Positions 1 to 8,881 are shown, counted from the first letter of the stretch. The stretch: DNA of 64,000 nucleotides from Candidatus Aalborgicola bjergmarkensis (GCA_016708725.1 JADJFE010000008.1:186001-250000); one strand, 5' to 3'. The notes: generated by a model from the letters alone, not told the origin. Numbers and translations: made by a program.

Positions 1-990
1 AAAGGCGCCATCATGCGCTTGGGCGTGGGCGAAGTGATTGAGGACATCCAGGTCGTCTCCACCGGCTCGCTGGGGCTGGATATTGCACTCGGCGTGGGGG
101 GGCTGCCACGTGGGCGGGTCATCGAAATCTATGGCCCGGAATCCTCAGGCAAGACCACACTCACCCTGCAAGTGATTGCCGAAATGCAAAAAACCGGCGG
201 CCAGTGCGCATTCATCGACGCCGAACACGCGCTGGACATTCAATACGCGCAAAAACTGGGCGTCAATCTGCAAGATTTGCTCATCAGCCAGCCCGACACC
301 GGGGAGCAGGCACTGGAAATCGTTGACAGTCTGGTGCGCTCGGGTGCGGTGGACCTGATCGTCGTGGACTCGGTGGCCGCGCTGACGCCCAAGGCCGAAC
401 TGGAAGGCGAGATGGGCGACTCCCTGCCCGGCTTGCAAGCCCGCTTGATGAGCCAGGCACTGCGCAAGCTGACCGCAGTCATTAAAAAATCGAACTGCAT
501 GGTGATTTTCATCAACCAGATACGCATGAAGATCGGCGTCATGTTCGGCAGTCCCGAAACCACCACGGGCGGCAATGCCCTCAAGTTCTACGCCTCGGTA
601 CGCATCGACATTCGCCGCACCGGCACCATCAAGAAGGGCGAAGAATCCATCGGCAGTGAAACCAAGGTCAAGGTGGTCAAGAACAAGGTCGCCCCCCCTT
701 TCAAGACCGCCGAGTTTGACATTTTGTATGGTGAGGGCATCAGCCGCCTCGGCGAAATCATTGATATGGGCGTCAACGCGGGCATCTTGAACAAATCCGG
801 TGCCTGGTATGCCTATAACGGCGAAAAAATCGGCCAGGGACGTGACAACGCACGCGAGTTCTTGCGCGAAAACCCGGCACTAGCCTTCGAAATCGAAAAC
901 AAGGTGCGCCAATCGCTGGGCATTCCCTTGCTGCCCGGTGCGGCGAACGCGGATGCCGCCCCCGCATCTGGAGAGCAAATAAGCCCCTAG
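1..990 (+). CDS. recA: Recombinase A, 5' end cut off by the window
   Basis: RecA binds single-stranded DNA, drives homologous strand exchange and triggers LexA self-cleavage in the SOS response. The frame is open from base 1 (Lys-Gly-Ala-Ile-Met), so the first codons lie outside the window; the ATG at 13 is internal, matching the conserved MRLG stretch. Walker A (GPESSGKT) is near base 137, the Walker B-type stretch LIVVDS near 355, and the DNA-binding L2 region (MFGSPETTTGGNALKFYAS) near 541-600. The C-terminus is Ala/Pro-rich, as is common in Burkholderiales. recX follows directly, the usual arrangement. Identification is essentially certain. Confidence 0.98.
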   Translation, partial: KGAIMRLGVGEVIEDIQVVSTGSLGLDIALGVGGLPRGRVIEIYGPESSGKTTLTLQVIAEMQKTGGQCAFIDAEHALDIQYAQKLGVNLQDLLISQPDTGEQALEIVDSLVRSGAVDLIVVDSVAALTPKAELEGEMGDSLPGLQARLMSQALRKLTAVIKKSNCMVIFINQIRMKIGVMFGSPETTTGGNALKFYASVRIDIRRTGTIKKGEESIGSETKVKVVKNKVAPPFKTAEFDILYGEGISRLGEIIDMGVNAGILNKSGAWYAYNGEKIGQGRDNAREFLRENPALAFEIENKVRQSLGIPLLPGAANADAAPASGEQISP

Positions 991-1020
991 CCCTTATGGG
1001 ACGAGCGGGAGCAGCTATTC
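989..1020 (-). repeat. Dispersed REP-like repeat, copy 1
   Basis: Read on the minus strand this is a copy of the intergenic repeat with core TAGCTGCTCCCGC then CCATAAGGGC. It starts at the recA stop codon and ends upstream of the recX start. It places repeat-derived codons in frame with recX, which explains the longer open frame from 996. Confidence 0.75.
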
Positions 1021-1046
1021 AATTTAAAGTAATAGGCTTTCGCACC

Positions 1047-1511
1047 ATGCCCCCCGCCCCGCCATCACTCAAAGGCCGGGCCTTGCGCCTCCTGAGCATG
1101 CGGGAGTATTCGCGCCTGGAGCTGGAGCGCCGCTTGCAGCCGTTTGAGGAAGAACCCGGTGCGCTGGCCCGGGTACTGGATGAGCTGGAGGCCAAAGGCT
1201 TCATCAGCGCACAGCGCGTGCTAGAGTCCGTGTTGCACCGCAAATCCGCCAAGCTGGGGGTATTGCGACTGCGGCAGGAATTGCAGAGCAAAGGACTCCC
1301 CGCCGAGGCGGTACAGGAAGCCGTAGGACAGTTGCATGCGACCGAAGTCGAGCGCGCTCGCGCAATCTGGCGCAAGAAATTTGGTACAGCACCCACAAAT
1401 CCTGCCGAGCGTGCCAAACAGATGCGCTTTCTGGCGGGGCGCGGCTTTAGCAGCGACACCATCCAGCGCGTTGTCAGTGGTGCGGACGATGGTGATTGTG
1501 CGGATATCTGA
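1047..1511 (+). CDS. recX: Regulatory protein RecX
   Basis: RecX modulates RecA by binding the RecA filament and limiting its extension and ATPase activity. The 154-residue product shows the helical RecX pattern: a first module (LKGRALRLLSMREYSRLELERRL), a central Leu-Asp-Glu-Leu segment followed by GFISAQRV, and a C-terminal module with FGTAPTNPAERAKQMRFLAGRGF. The frame is open from ATG 996, but the first 17 codons are made of a dispersed repeat, so the ATG at 1047 is preferred. The gene lies directly behind recA and is probably co-transcribed with it. Confidence 0.92.
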   Translation: MPPAPPSLKGRALRLLSMREYSRLELERRLQPFEEEPGALARVLDELEAKGFISAQRVLESVLHRKSAKLGVLRLRQELQSKGLPAEAVQEAVGQLHATEVERARAIWRKKFGTAPTNPAERAKQMRFLAGRGFSSDTIQRVVSGADDGDCADI

Positions 1512-1517
1512 TTGACA

Positions 1518-1557
1518 CCGTACCGGACAGAACCAGTCTGGTGCGGCTTTTTCTTTT
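1518..1557 (+). terminator. Probable intrinsic terminator after recX
   Basis: CCGTACC (1518-1524) can pair with GGTGCGG (1540-1546), with one G-U pair, and is followed by CTTTTTCTTTT. The location just after the recX stop codon fits termination of recA-recX. The stem is short with a 15-base loop, so strength is uncertain. Confidence 0.55.
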
Positions 1558-1578
1558 ACTACTCTTGCATTTTCTATA

Positions 1579-1616
1579 GTTGTATATACAACCACTTATT
1601 ATCTTTGTATATACAA
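1579..1616 (+). promoter_or_regulatory. Twin palindromic operators of the toxin-antitoxin-like pair
   Basis: Two perfect palindromes sharing the core TTGTATATACAA lie at 1579-1592 (GTTGTATATACAAC) and 1605-1616. Their centres are 25 bases apart, and the second touches the start codon at 1616. A repeated symmetric site over the start of a module whose second gene encodes a ribbon-helix-helix-type protein is the classic arrangement for autorepression. Direct binding is inferred. Confidence 0.7.
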
Positions 1617-1927
1617 TGATAGAAATGATACCAAACCTGATCATCCCCACTGAAATCCAGCAGAAGTTAAAGGAAAAACACAATGTCAATCCGACTGAAG
1701 TTCACGAAGCCTTCATGAACAAAGAAGGCCCGTATCTTGAGGACACAAGAGAAAATCACTTGACCGACCCGCCAACGGAGTGGTTTGTTGCTCAGACCGA
1801 TAGAGGAAGGCTCTTGAAAGTGATTTTTGTGTTCAAGGACGGAAACATATTCCTGAAATCAGCATACGACGCAAACGAACCAACTTTGCACACATACGAA
1901 ATACGAAGTAAACAAAATAGGAAATGA
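1616..1927 (+). CDS. BrnT-like putative toxin
   Basis: A protein of about 103 residues rich in Lys/Glu, with the pattern KHNVNPTEVHEAF followed by a beta-rich stretch (LLKVIFVFKDGNIFLKSAYDAN). This resembles the BrnT-type toxin fold, in which a Lys-His-Gly-Val helix precedes a beta sheet; relatives are often mislabelled ADP-ribosyl-dinitrogen-reductase hydrolase. The frame is open from 1580, but ATG 1616 or 1625 is more likely because the region before it holds the palindromic operators. The stop codon overlaps the next start by 4 bases (ATGA), as in coupled toxin-antitoxin pairs. Base composition is AT-richer than the neighbours, suggesting transfer. Toxicity is inferred from family and layout only. 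Confidence 0.6.
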   Translation: MIEMIPNLIIPTEIQQKLKEKHNVNPTEVHEAFMNKEGPYLEDTRENHLTDPPTEWFVAQTDRGRLLKVIFVFKDGNIFLKSAYDANEPTLHTYEIRSKQNRK

Positions 1928-2280
1928 CAATGAATACGCAAGCAACAATCAAAGGAACAACAGAAGCATGGGAATCAGGAGAGCTAGGGGAAAGCCTGGA
2001 TCACTCCAAAGTAGCATCGCCGGAGTTGACAGCCGAGATTGATGCCGCAATTGGAATGCAAATGATCTCGATACGACTTCCAAAGTCTGTCATTGAAGAT
2101 TTCAAGGTAATAGCCAAAATTGAGGGTATTGGTTATCAGCCACTCATGCGAACAGCGCTCATCAGGTTTGCGGAGTGCGAGGCAAAGCGTGTTATGCGCG
2201 TGTACGCTGCTTCGGTTGAGACTGAGCGGAGAAAAAAAGAACAAAAAGATGTGCTGGTAGTTGAAAGAAAAGCTGCGTAG
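1924..2280 (+). CDS. CopG/BrnA-like putative antitoxin
   Basis: 118 residues. The central part (MISIRLPKSVIEDFKVIAKIEGIGYQPLMRTALIRFAECE, split here only by context) reads as a beta strand plus two helices of a ribbon-helix-helix DNA-binding domain, with the Gly-Tyr-Gln motif typical of BrnA-like antitoxins. The N-terminal 45 residues are acidic and Ser/Thr-rich and may wrap the toxin. The C-terminus is a charged helix. The start overlaps the toxin stop by 4 bases; an alternative ATG is at 1930. Expected role: neutralise the partner and repress the promoter at the palindromes around 1579-1616. Confidence 0.65.
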   Translation: MTMNTQATIKGTTEAWESGELGESLDHSKVASPELTAEIDAAIGMQMISIRLPKSVIEDFKVIAKIEGIGYQPLMRTALIRFAECEAKRVMRVYAASVETERRKKEQKDVLVVERKAA

Positions 2281-2300
2281 CCAGAACTTCTATCGCGCAA

Positions 2301-2325
2301 AAGGCCGGGCAATGCCCGGCTTTTT
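2301..2325. terminator. Intrinsic terminator between the TA-like pair and ilvA
   Basis: GCCGGGC (2304-2310), loop AAT, GCCCGGC (2314-2320), with A residues before and TTTTT after. It can work in both directions and sits between two convergent genes. Confidence 0.85.
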
Positions 2326-2331
2326 GTTTGG

Positions 2332-3939
2332 CTACGCTTGCAAAAAAATCCGGTACGCCGGGTTGGTGGTTTCTTCCACATAAGGGTAGCCCAGCGTCTG
2401 TAAAAAGTCCGCAAAGGCTGGGTCGTCCGCCTGCGGAACCTGCAGACCGACCAGAATGCGACCGTAATCCGCGCCCTGGTTGCGGTAGTGAAACAGGCTG
2501 ATATTCCAGTTCGGGCGCATCAGGCTCAGGAACTTCATCAAGGCGCCGGGCCGCTCGGGGAAGACAAACCGCAACAACCGCTCATCGTGCGCCAATACCG
2601 AATGCCCTCCTACCATGTAGCGGATGTGCTCCTTGGCCAGGTCGTCGTGCGTCAGATCCAAAGCCTCAAAACCATGCTTGCTGAAACTGGCGGCAATTCT
2701 GGGCGATTCACCCTTGCCATGCGTGGTCAAACCGATAAACACGTGGGCGTGTACGGCGTCGCTGATCCGGTAATTGAACTCCGTCACATTGCGCGGCCCA
2801 CCGGGCAAGTCGCCAATCAACTGGCAAAAGCGCTTGAAACTGCCACGTTCTTCGGGAATGGTGACGGCAAACAAGGCTTCCCGCTCCTCGCCGACCTCGG
2901 CACGCTCGGCAACAAAACGCAAGCGGTCAAAATTCATATTCGCGCCACACAAAATGGCGGCATAGGTCTCACCTTTGGTTTTGTTTTGTGCCACATACTG
3001 CTTGATGGCCGCCACCGCCAGCGCCCCGGCTGGCTCCACGATGCTGCGCGTGTCGATAAAAATGTCCTTGATCGCCGCGCATACGGCATCGGTGTCCACC
3101 GTCATGAACTCGTCCACCAGAGTACGCGCAATGCGAAAGGTTTCCACCCCCACCTGCTTGACGGCTGTGCCATCCGAGAACAGCCCCACATCGGGCAAGG
3201 TGATGCGCGCATCGGCCTCAACCGACTGCATCATGGCGTTCGAGTCGTTCATCTGCACGCCAATGACCTTGATGCGCGCGTCCACCGCCTTGATGTAGTT
3301 AGCCACCCCCGCAATCAGCCCACCGCCGCCAATGGCGACAAACACCGCATCCAGCGCGGGCGGCGGCGCGCCACCGTCCTGCGCTACAGCCTGCCGGTTA
3401 CGGGTATGCAGCGTTTGCACCTGGCGCAGGATTTCCATGGCGATGGTTCCCTGGCCGGCAATCACGTCCGGATCATCAAACGGATGCACAAAGGTCAAGC
3501 CTTGCTGCTCCTGCAAGTGCAGCGCGTGGGTGTAGGCGTCCGAATAGCTATCGCCAAAAAGCACGACTTCTCCTCCCAGGCCGCGTACCGCGTCCACCTT
3601 GACCTGGGGTGTGGTCGTGGGCATGACGATGACCGCACGTGCGCCCAGCTTGTGCGCACTCAGCGCCACGCCTTGCGCATGGTTGCCAGCGGAGGCGCAA
3701 ATCACCCCCATCTCCAGCTGGCTGGCAGACAGGTGCGCCATCTTGTTGTAAGCGCCGCGCAACTTGAAACTGCGCACACTCTGCTGGTCCTCGCGCTTGA
3801 GCAGCACCGTGTTGTGCAGGCGTTTGCCCAACTGTCTGGCAGTTTCCAGAGCCGATTCGGTGGCAACGTCGTAGACCCTGGCGTTCAAAATCTTTTTCAA
3901 ATAATCATCGGGGGTCAATAATGGTCGAATCACGGACAA
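2332..3939 (-). CDS. ilvA: Threonine ammonia-lyase, biosynthetic
   Basis: Pyridoxal-phosphate enzyme converting threonine to 2-oxobutanoate, the first step of isoleucine synthesis. The 535-residue product has the PLP lysine motif SFKLRGAYNKM (Lys about residue 59), a glycine loop (AIGGGGLIAGVA), and two C-terminal ACT-like regulatory domains (from about residue 350: EEREALFAVTIPEERGSFKRF; second copy LLRFVFPERPGALMKFL). The two ACT-like domains mark the isoleucine-inhibited biosynthetic type. It is about 20 residues longer than usual, owing to a Pro/Ala-rich insertion near residue 190. Divergent from the OsmC gene. Confidence 0.96.
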   Translation of the reverse strand: MSVIRPLLTPDDYLKKILNARVYDVATESALETARQLGKRLHNTVLLKREDQQSVRSFKLRGAYNKMAHLSASQLEMGVICASAGNHAQGVALSAHKLGARAVIVMPTTTPQVKVDAVRGLGGEVVLFGDSYSDAYTHALHLQEQQGLTFVHPFDDPDVIAGQGTIAMEILRQVQTLHTRNRQAVAQDGGAPPPALDAVFVAIGGGGLIAGVANYIKAVDARIKVIGVQMNDSNAMMQSVEADARITLPDVGLFSDGTAVKQVGVETFRIARTLVDEFMTVDTDAVCAAIKDIFIDTRSIVEPAGALAVAAIKQYVAQNKTKGETYAAILCGANMNFDRLRFVAERAEVGEEREALFAVTIPEERGSFKRFCQLIGDLPGGPRNVTEFNYRISDAVHAHVFIGLTTHGKGESPRIAASFSKHGFEALDLTHDDLAKEHIRYMVGGHSVLAHDERLLRFVFPERPGALMKFLSLMRPNWNISLFHYRNQGADYGRILVGLQVPQADDPAFADFLQTLGYPYVEETTNPAYRIFLQA

Positions 3940-3979
3940 TCACTCCTCTTTCCTACTGCAGACAAACAGGAGATTATTG

Positions 3980-4429
3980 ATGGAATGCACAGTTACGTGG
4001 ACAGGCGCCTTGAAAACCCGCTCCGGCATGGGCTTTGTGGCCGAAACGGGCAGTGGTCACACCCTGATGATGGATGGCGCACCGGACGCCGACAAGCCGG
4101 AAAACGGCGGCCTCAACCTGGCGCCACGCCCACTGGAGACGGTGCTGGCCGGAACCGGCGGTTGCAGCGCTTACGACGTGGTGCTCATCCTCAAGCGCGG
4201 TCGCCACGCCGTACAGGGGTGCAGCGTCAAACTCAGCGCCGAACGCGCGGCCACCGACCCCAAGGTGTTCACCAAAATTCACATGCACTTTAGCGTGACC
4301 GGCAAGGGCATCCCCGCAGCCGCCGTGGAACGCGCCATTGCCATGAGCCACGAAAAATACTGCTCCGCCAGCATCATGCTGGGCAAGACAGCAGAGATCA
4401 CCACCAGTTTCGAGCTATTGGAGGACTGA
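3980..4429 (+). CDS. OsmC family peroxiredoxin-like protein
   Basis: 149 residues, the usual size for OsmC/YhfA-type proteins, which reduce organic hydroperoxides with two cysteines. Visible features are LAPRPLETVLAGTGGCSAYDVV with the first cysteine and SHEKYCSAS with the second. The ATG at 3980 is preferred over the TTG at 3977 because AGGAG lies at 3968-3972. The gene is divergent from ilvA. Substrate is unknown; OsmC relatives can also act on other electrophiles. Confidence 0.9.
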   Translation: MECTVTWTGALKTRSGMGFVAETGSGHTLMMDGAPDADKPENGGLNLAPRPLETVLAGTGGCSAYDVVLILKRGRHAVQGCSVKLSAERAATDPKVFTKIHMHFSVTGKGIPAAAVERAIAMSHEKYCSASIMLGKTAEITTSFELLED

Positions 4430-4491
4430 GGGAGGACCGACACATCTACAATCGCAGCTATGCTTCGCTGTGCAGGATTGATATTATTTTT

Positions 4492-4522
4492 ATAGCTACT
4501 CCCGCACGTCCTGCAAGGATTT
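4492..4522 (+). repeat. Dispersed REP-like repeat, copy 2
   Basis: A shorter copy (TAGCTACTCCCGCACGTCC, then GCAAGGATTT) in the 132-base gap before folD. The rest of this gap holds two near-identical GGATAACAT words just before the folD start; no clear Shine-Dalgarno sequence is seen. Confidence 0.7.
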
Positions 4523-4561
4523 CACCCACTTTCAACGGATAACATACGGATAACATTCACC

Positions 4562-5470
4562 ATGACCAACGCACCGCACGCCCAACTCATTGACGGTATC
4601 GCCCTCTCGGCGCAACTGCGCCAGAACATTGCCCAACGCGCCCATGCACTCAAGGCGCGCGGCCTGACTCCCGGCTTGGCGGTGCTGCTGGTGGGCGACA
4701 ACCCGGCTTCACAAGTCTATGTACGCAACAAGGTCAAGGCCTGTGAAGATGCGGGCTTGCATTCGGTGCTCGAACGCTACGACGCCAATTTTCCCGAAGC
4801 CGAGCTGTTGGCCCGGATTGAGGAACTCAACCACGACACCAGCATCCACGGCATTCTGGTGCAACTCCCCCTGCCCGCGCACATCCACGCGCACAAGGTC
4901 ATCGCCGCCATCGCACCGGCCAAGGATGTCGATGGCTTTCACGTCGCCAACGCCGGTGCGCTGCTGCTGGGCCAGCCGGGTTTTCTGCCGTGCACGCCGT
5001 ATGGGGTCATGAAAATGCTGGCATCCATCGGTTGTGATGTGCGCGGCAAGCACGCCGTGGTGCTGGGCCGTAGCAATATTGTGGGCAAACCCATGGCGCT
5101 CATGTTGCTGCAACAGCATGCCACCGTCACCGTGTGCCACAGCCACACGGCCAACCTCAAAGCCATCACCTTGCAAGCCGACATCATTGTCGCGGCGGTC
5201 GGCAAACGCAACACCCTGACGAGAGACATGGTAAAACCCGGTGCAGTGGTCATTGACGTGGGCATGAACCGCATCCCCGAAGGCGAGGAAGGTGCTGGCA
5301 AACTCTGCGGCGATGTCGATTTTGCCGGGGTCAGCCAGGTAGCGGGCTACATCACCCCGGTACCCGGTGGCGTCGGTCCCATGACCATCACCATGCTGCT
5401 GACCAATACCCTGGAAGCCGCCGAACGCGAGGCCAGCTGGCTGGAAACGTCCACAGAAGCGACCATATGA
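4562..5470 (+). CDS. folD: Bifunctional methylene-THF dehydrogenase / methenyl-THF cyclohydrolase
   Basis: FolD interconverts 5,10-methylene-, methenyl- and 10-formyl-tetrahydrofolate with NADP, supplying one-carbon units. The 302-residue product has the catalytic region YVRNKVKACEDAG (Tyr 53, Lys 57), the signature GILVQLPLPAH, the NADP-binding GRSNIVGKPMALML, and the C-terminal TPVPGGVGPMTITMLLTNT. Length and order are standard. In related genomes folD is commonly next to prlC; here a methyltransferase gene intervenes. Confidence 0.97.
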   Translation: MTNAPHAQLIDGIALSAQLRQNIAQRAHALKARGLTPGLAVLLVGDNPASQVYVRNKVKACEDAGLHSVLERYDANFPEAELLARIEELNHDTSIHGILVQLPLPAHIHAHKVIAAIAPAKDVDGFHVANAGALLLGQPGFLPCTPYGVMKMLASIGCDVRGKHAVVLGRSNIVGKPMALMLLQQHATVTVCHSHTANLKAITLQADIIVAAVGKRNTLTRDMVKPGAVVIDVGMNRIPEGEEGAGKLCGDVDFAGVSQVAGYITPVPGGVGPMTITMLLTNTLEAAEREASWLETSTEATI

Positions 5471-5505
5471 CACACATCTTTGTCAATTGATAAATATTAA
5501 CCAAA

Positions 5506-6759
5506 ATGAATAGTGGTACAAAAATAGAAAGTCTCGTTACAACTACGCAAAAAGTGGAGCATGACTGGACGCGTATTTCAGACTATTCACAGCTTGTGGA
5601 AGAAGAAATACAGGAGTATTCAAATATAGAGGTTACAGATAACCTGAGAGAAGGTGGCATCCACGCACAGAATGCATGGAGGTTCTGGTTTGAATATCTA
5701 TCAGAACGAGTATGGAAGACTTCACTGGCTGAAGAAATCATGGCGTTTTGCGACGACATCGTTGATCCTAGAATACTGAGTCTTGGTTGTGGATACGGTG
5801 GGATTGAACTGGATATCGCCAAATCTCTGAAATCAACTTACCAGATAACGGCGGTTGATCTCAATCCAGGCATTCTGGATAAAGCCAGGGCTGAGGCGCA
5901 GGCGAAAAATCTGAACATCCAATTTCTGCCACTTGACCTCAACTTTTTGCAGATAAAAGAGAAATCGTTTGATCTGATCATCGCACATGCCTCCTTGCAC
6001 CATATTTTGAATCTTGAGCATGTTTTTTCACAGATTCACATGGGCCTGAAGGATCATGGTCGGCTGATTGTCCAGGACATCATCGGCAAAACACAAGTTC
6101 TCTTCTGGAAGCAAAATGTTGACTTCGCAATTGACTTGGTGCACAAGATGCCTCCTAAATACGGTGCAGGTATCGAACTCCCACCCTATTCTGAGCCTGC
6201 CATACAGATAGGAATGGAGGGAATTCGGCAAGAAGAAATCGAGCCGCTGCTGAATGACTACTTCGTCCCCACCAAGATGTTCAAGTACGGATCGTTCATG
6301 CGCATGGTATGCACGCATCCAGACTTGGGCAAACGATTCGACCCTGGTATCGAAGCAGACAAGCGCTATCTCCAAAGCCTATTTGATCTGGACGTGCAGC
6401 AAGTAGAAGAGGGCAGACTTCGCGCTACTGAGATGCTCGCGGTGTATGAGAAAAAGGATTCGGTCAACGTCACCGCCATAAACACCGCAGCACGTGCCAG
6501 AATCGATGCCTTTTTGGCCAGTGGGGAGGTCGCTCAATCCGTTTTGTCCCAGGATAAGGCTCTTCTCGCAGAGGTATCTGCCGGTAGTTTGGCTGATGTC
6601 AGCGACGAAATAAAACGGCTGCGTTTTGCCTTAACCGAGCGCGACAGAACAATTGCTGATCTCAAACGGATCATTGATAAAACATTTGCCAGTCGCTCGT
6701 GGCGCATCACTGCTCCAATACGGCGCGTCTCAAGTTTGCTACGTAAAGTTCTGAACTGA
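5506..6759 (+). CDS. Class I SAM-dependent methyltransferase with C-terminal coiled coil
   Basis: 417 residues. A Rossmann methyltransferase domain occupies about 85-200: glycine loop ILSLGCGYGGIELD, acidic ITAVDLNPGILDKA, and motif DLIIAHASLHHI. After about residue 290 comes a helical region ending in LTERDRTIADLKRIIDKTF and SRSWRITAPIRRV; I recall this Ser-Arg-Ser-Trp-Arg tail from proteins of O-antigen and other surface glycan clusters. The target is unknown; a sugar or lipid carrier of a surface glycan is plausible. The gene is visibly AT-richer than folD and prlC on either side, which suggests horizontal gain. Start ATG 5506; no good Shine-Dalgarno sequence seen. Confidence 0.8.
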   Translation: MNSGTKIESLVTTTQKVEHDWTRISDYSQLVEEEIQEYSNIEVTDNLREGGIHAQNAWRFWFEYLSERVWKTSLAEEIMAFCDDIVDPRILSLGCGYGGIELDIAKSLKSTYQITAVDLNPGILDKARAEAQAKNLNIQFLPLDLNFLQIKEKSFDLIIAHASLHHILNLEHVFSQIHMGLKDHGRLIVQDIIGKTQVLFWKQNVDFAIDLVHKMPPKYGAGIELPPYSEPAIQIGMEGIRQEEIEPLLNDYFVPTKMFKYGSFMRMVCTHPDLGKRFDPGIEADKRYLQSLFDLDVQQVEEGRLRATEMLAVYEKKDSVNVTAINTAARARIDAFLASGEVAQSVLSQDKALLAEVSAGSLADVSDEIKRLRFALTERDRTIADLKRIIDKTFASRSWRITAPIRRVSSLLRKVLN

Positions 6760-6796
6760 TTGTCGCGAAGTTAGAAATTGATCCTTGCAGAATTTG

Positions 6797-8866
6797 ATGA
6801 ATCCTTTATTACTTGCCGCCAACTCGGCCTCCCTGCCCCTTTTTGACCAGATTCGTCCACAGCACGTTGCCGAGACGATGGGTACATTGCTGGAGCAGGC
6901 CGATGCCGCGCTCAACACCGTCACCGCAGCGGAATTCCCTGCGCAGTGGCAGGCAATGGCCCGCGAGCTGGACGTGGCCACGGAAAAACTCAGCCTGGCC
7001 TGGGGTGCCGTCAGCCACCTCAACAGCGTCGCCGACACGCCCGAGTTGCGCGCAGCCTACAACGCGGCCTTGCCCAAAGTGACCGAGTTCTGGACGCGAC
7101 TGGGCGCCGATGCGCAGCTATACGCCAAATACAAGGCCATTGATGGTCAAACCCTGAATACCGAGCAGGCACAGGCACACAAAAATGCCCTGCGCAACTT
7201 TGTCCTGGGTGGCGCTGAACTGCAAGGCGAAGAGCGCGCACGTTTTGCCGAAATTCAGGAGCAACAGGCCGCACTGAGCCAGAAATTCAGTGAAAACACG
7301 CTAGATGCCACCGATGCCTTCAGTTACTACGCCAGTGCCGAGGAAATGGCCGGTGTTCCCGAAGATGTGCAACAAGCTGCGTTGGCGGCGGCACAGGCCG
7401 AGGGCAAGGAAGGTTACAAACTGACACTGAAAATGCCCTGCTACCTGCCCGTGATGCAGTTTGCCCACAGCAGCGCCTTGCGTGCCACCTTGTACCGGGC
7501 TTACGTCACCCGTGCATCCGATCAATCCGATGCCACCACACAGCACCTGGACAACACGCAGAACATGCGCCAGATCCTCGCCCTGCGCCAAGAGGAAGCG
7601 CAATTGCTGGGGTATCCCCATTTCGGCGCCTTGTCGCTGGTGCCCAAAATGGCCAGCTCACCCGAAGCAGTAGTCAGCTTTTTGCGTGATCTGGCACGCA
7701 GGGCACGCCCCTACGCCGAACAGGATTTGCAAGACCTGCGCACTTTTGCCCACCAGCGCTTGGGGCTGCAAGACCCGCAGGCCTGGGACTGGGCGTATCT
7801 GGGCGAAAAACTCAAGGAAGAGCGCTTTGCCTTCAGCGAGCAGGAAGTCAAGCAATACTTCCCCTTGCCCAAGGTGCTCGCCGGTTTATTCAAGATCGCC
7901 GAAACCCTTTTTGACATCACCATCACGCCCGACACGGCCCCCGTATGGCATCCCGATGTGCACTTTTACCGCATAGAGCGCGCAAAAAGCACAGGAGCGG
8001 CCGACGGTCAGCTTGTGGGCCAGTTCTACCTCGACCCAACGGCCCGCACCGGCAAGCGCGGCGGTGCCTGGATGGACGACGTGCACGCGCGCTGGCTGCG
8101 TCCCGACACCGGCGCCTTGCAAACTCCGGTTGCGCATCTGGTGTGCAACTTTGCCGCCGGTCTGGAAGTCAACGGCATCCAGCAAGCCGCCTTGCTGTCA
8201 CACGATGACGTCATCACCTTGTTTCACGAATTTGGCCACGGCCTGCAGCATCTGCTGACCCAGGTCAACGAACTCGCCGTCTCGGGCATCAGCGGCGTGG
8301 AGTGGGATGCGGTTGAGTTGCCCAGCCAGTTCATGGAAAACTTTTGCTGGGAGTGGAATGTATTGCGGCACATGACCGCCCATGTAGACACTGGCGCGCC
8401 CCTGCCGCGCGCCTTGTTTGACAAAATGTTGGCGGCCAAGAACTTTCAGAGCGGCATGCAAACGCTGCGTCAGATCGAGTTTGCCCTGTTCGACATGCTG
8501 CTGCACACCGCCCCTGCGCCACAGGATGTCATGCCGCTCCTGGAGCAGGTGCGCGCGGAAGTCGCCGTTTTGCACCCTCCGGCGTGGAATCGCGGCGCCC
8601 ACACGTTCAGCCATATCTTTGCCGGTGGCTACGCCGCAGGTTATTACAGCTACAAGTGGGCCGAAGTGCTTAGTGCGGATGCGTATGCTGCATTTGAGGA
8701 AACAGTGGATGCCAATGGCTTGCCAAACACACAAACTGGTAGAAAATACCGTACCAGCATTCTGGAAACCGGTGGCAGCCGCCCAGCCATGGAATCATTC
8801 ATAGCCTTTCGAGGGCGTGAACCAAGCATTGATGCGCTGCTACGCCACCAGGGAATGGGAGCATAA
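6797..8866 (+). CDS. prlC: Oligopeptidase A, M3 family zinc metallopeptidase
   Basis: Cytoplasmic thimet-type oligopeptidase that degrades short peptides, including cleaved signal peptides. 689 residues. The zinc motif HEFGHGLQHLL (HExxH) is near base 8226, followed by GISGVEWDAVELPSQFMENF carrying the third zinc ligand. N-terminal helices (FDQIRPQHVAETM) match the family. The frame is open from TTG 6785, but ATG 6797 (MNPLLLAANS) is the more natural start. The gene downstream starts 15 bases after the stop and may be co-transcribed. Confidence 0.95.
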   Translation: MNPLLLAANSASLPLFDQIRPQHVAETMGTLLEQADAALNTVTAAEFPAQWQAMARELDVATEKLSLAWGAVSHLNSVADTPELRAAYNAALPKVTEFWTRLGADAQLYAKYKAIDGQTLNTEQAQAHKNALRNFVLGGAELQGEERARFAEIQEQQAALSQKFSENTLDATDAFSYYASAEEMAGVPEDVQQAALAAAQAEGKEGYKLTLKMPCYLPVMQFAHSSALRATLYRAYVTRASDQSDATTQHLDNTQNMRQILALRQEEAQLLGYPHFGALSLVPKMASSPEAVVSFLRDLARRARPYAEQDLQDLRTFAHQRLGLQDPQAWDWAYLGEKLKEERFAFSEQEVKQYFPLPKVLAGLFKIAETLFDITITPDTAPVWHPDVHFYRIERAKSTGAADGQLVGQFYLDPTARTGKRGGAWMDDVHARWLRPDTGALQTPVAHLVCNFAAGLEVNGIQQAALLSHDDVITLFHEFGHGLQHLLTQVNELAVSGISGVEWDAVELPSQFMENFCWEWNVLRHMTAHVDTGAPLPRALFDKMLAAKNFQSGMQTLRQIEFALFDMLLHTAPAPQDVMPLLEQVRAEVAVLHPPAWNRGAHTFSHIFAGGYAAGYYSYKWAEVLSADAYAAFEETVDANGLPNTQTGRKYRTSILETGGSRPAMESFIAFRGREPSIDALLRHQGMGA

Positions 8867-8881
8867 AAGGAGCACAAACTG

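Noticed and set aside
2488..3921. 477-codon plus-strand frame opposite ilvA
   Set aside because: Shadow of a GC-rich real gene; composition (His/Gln/Arg-rich) is unlike a protein.
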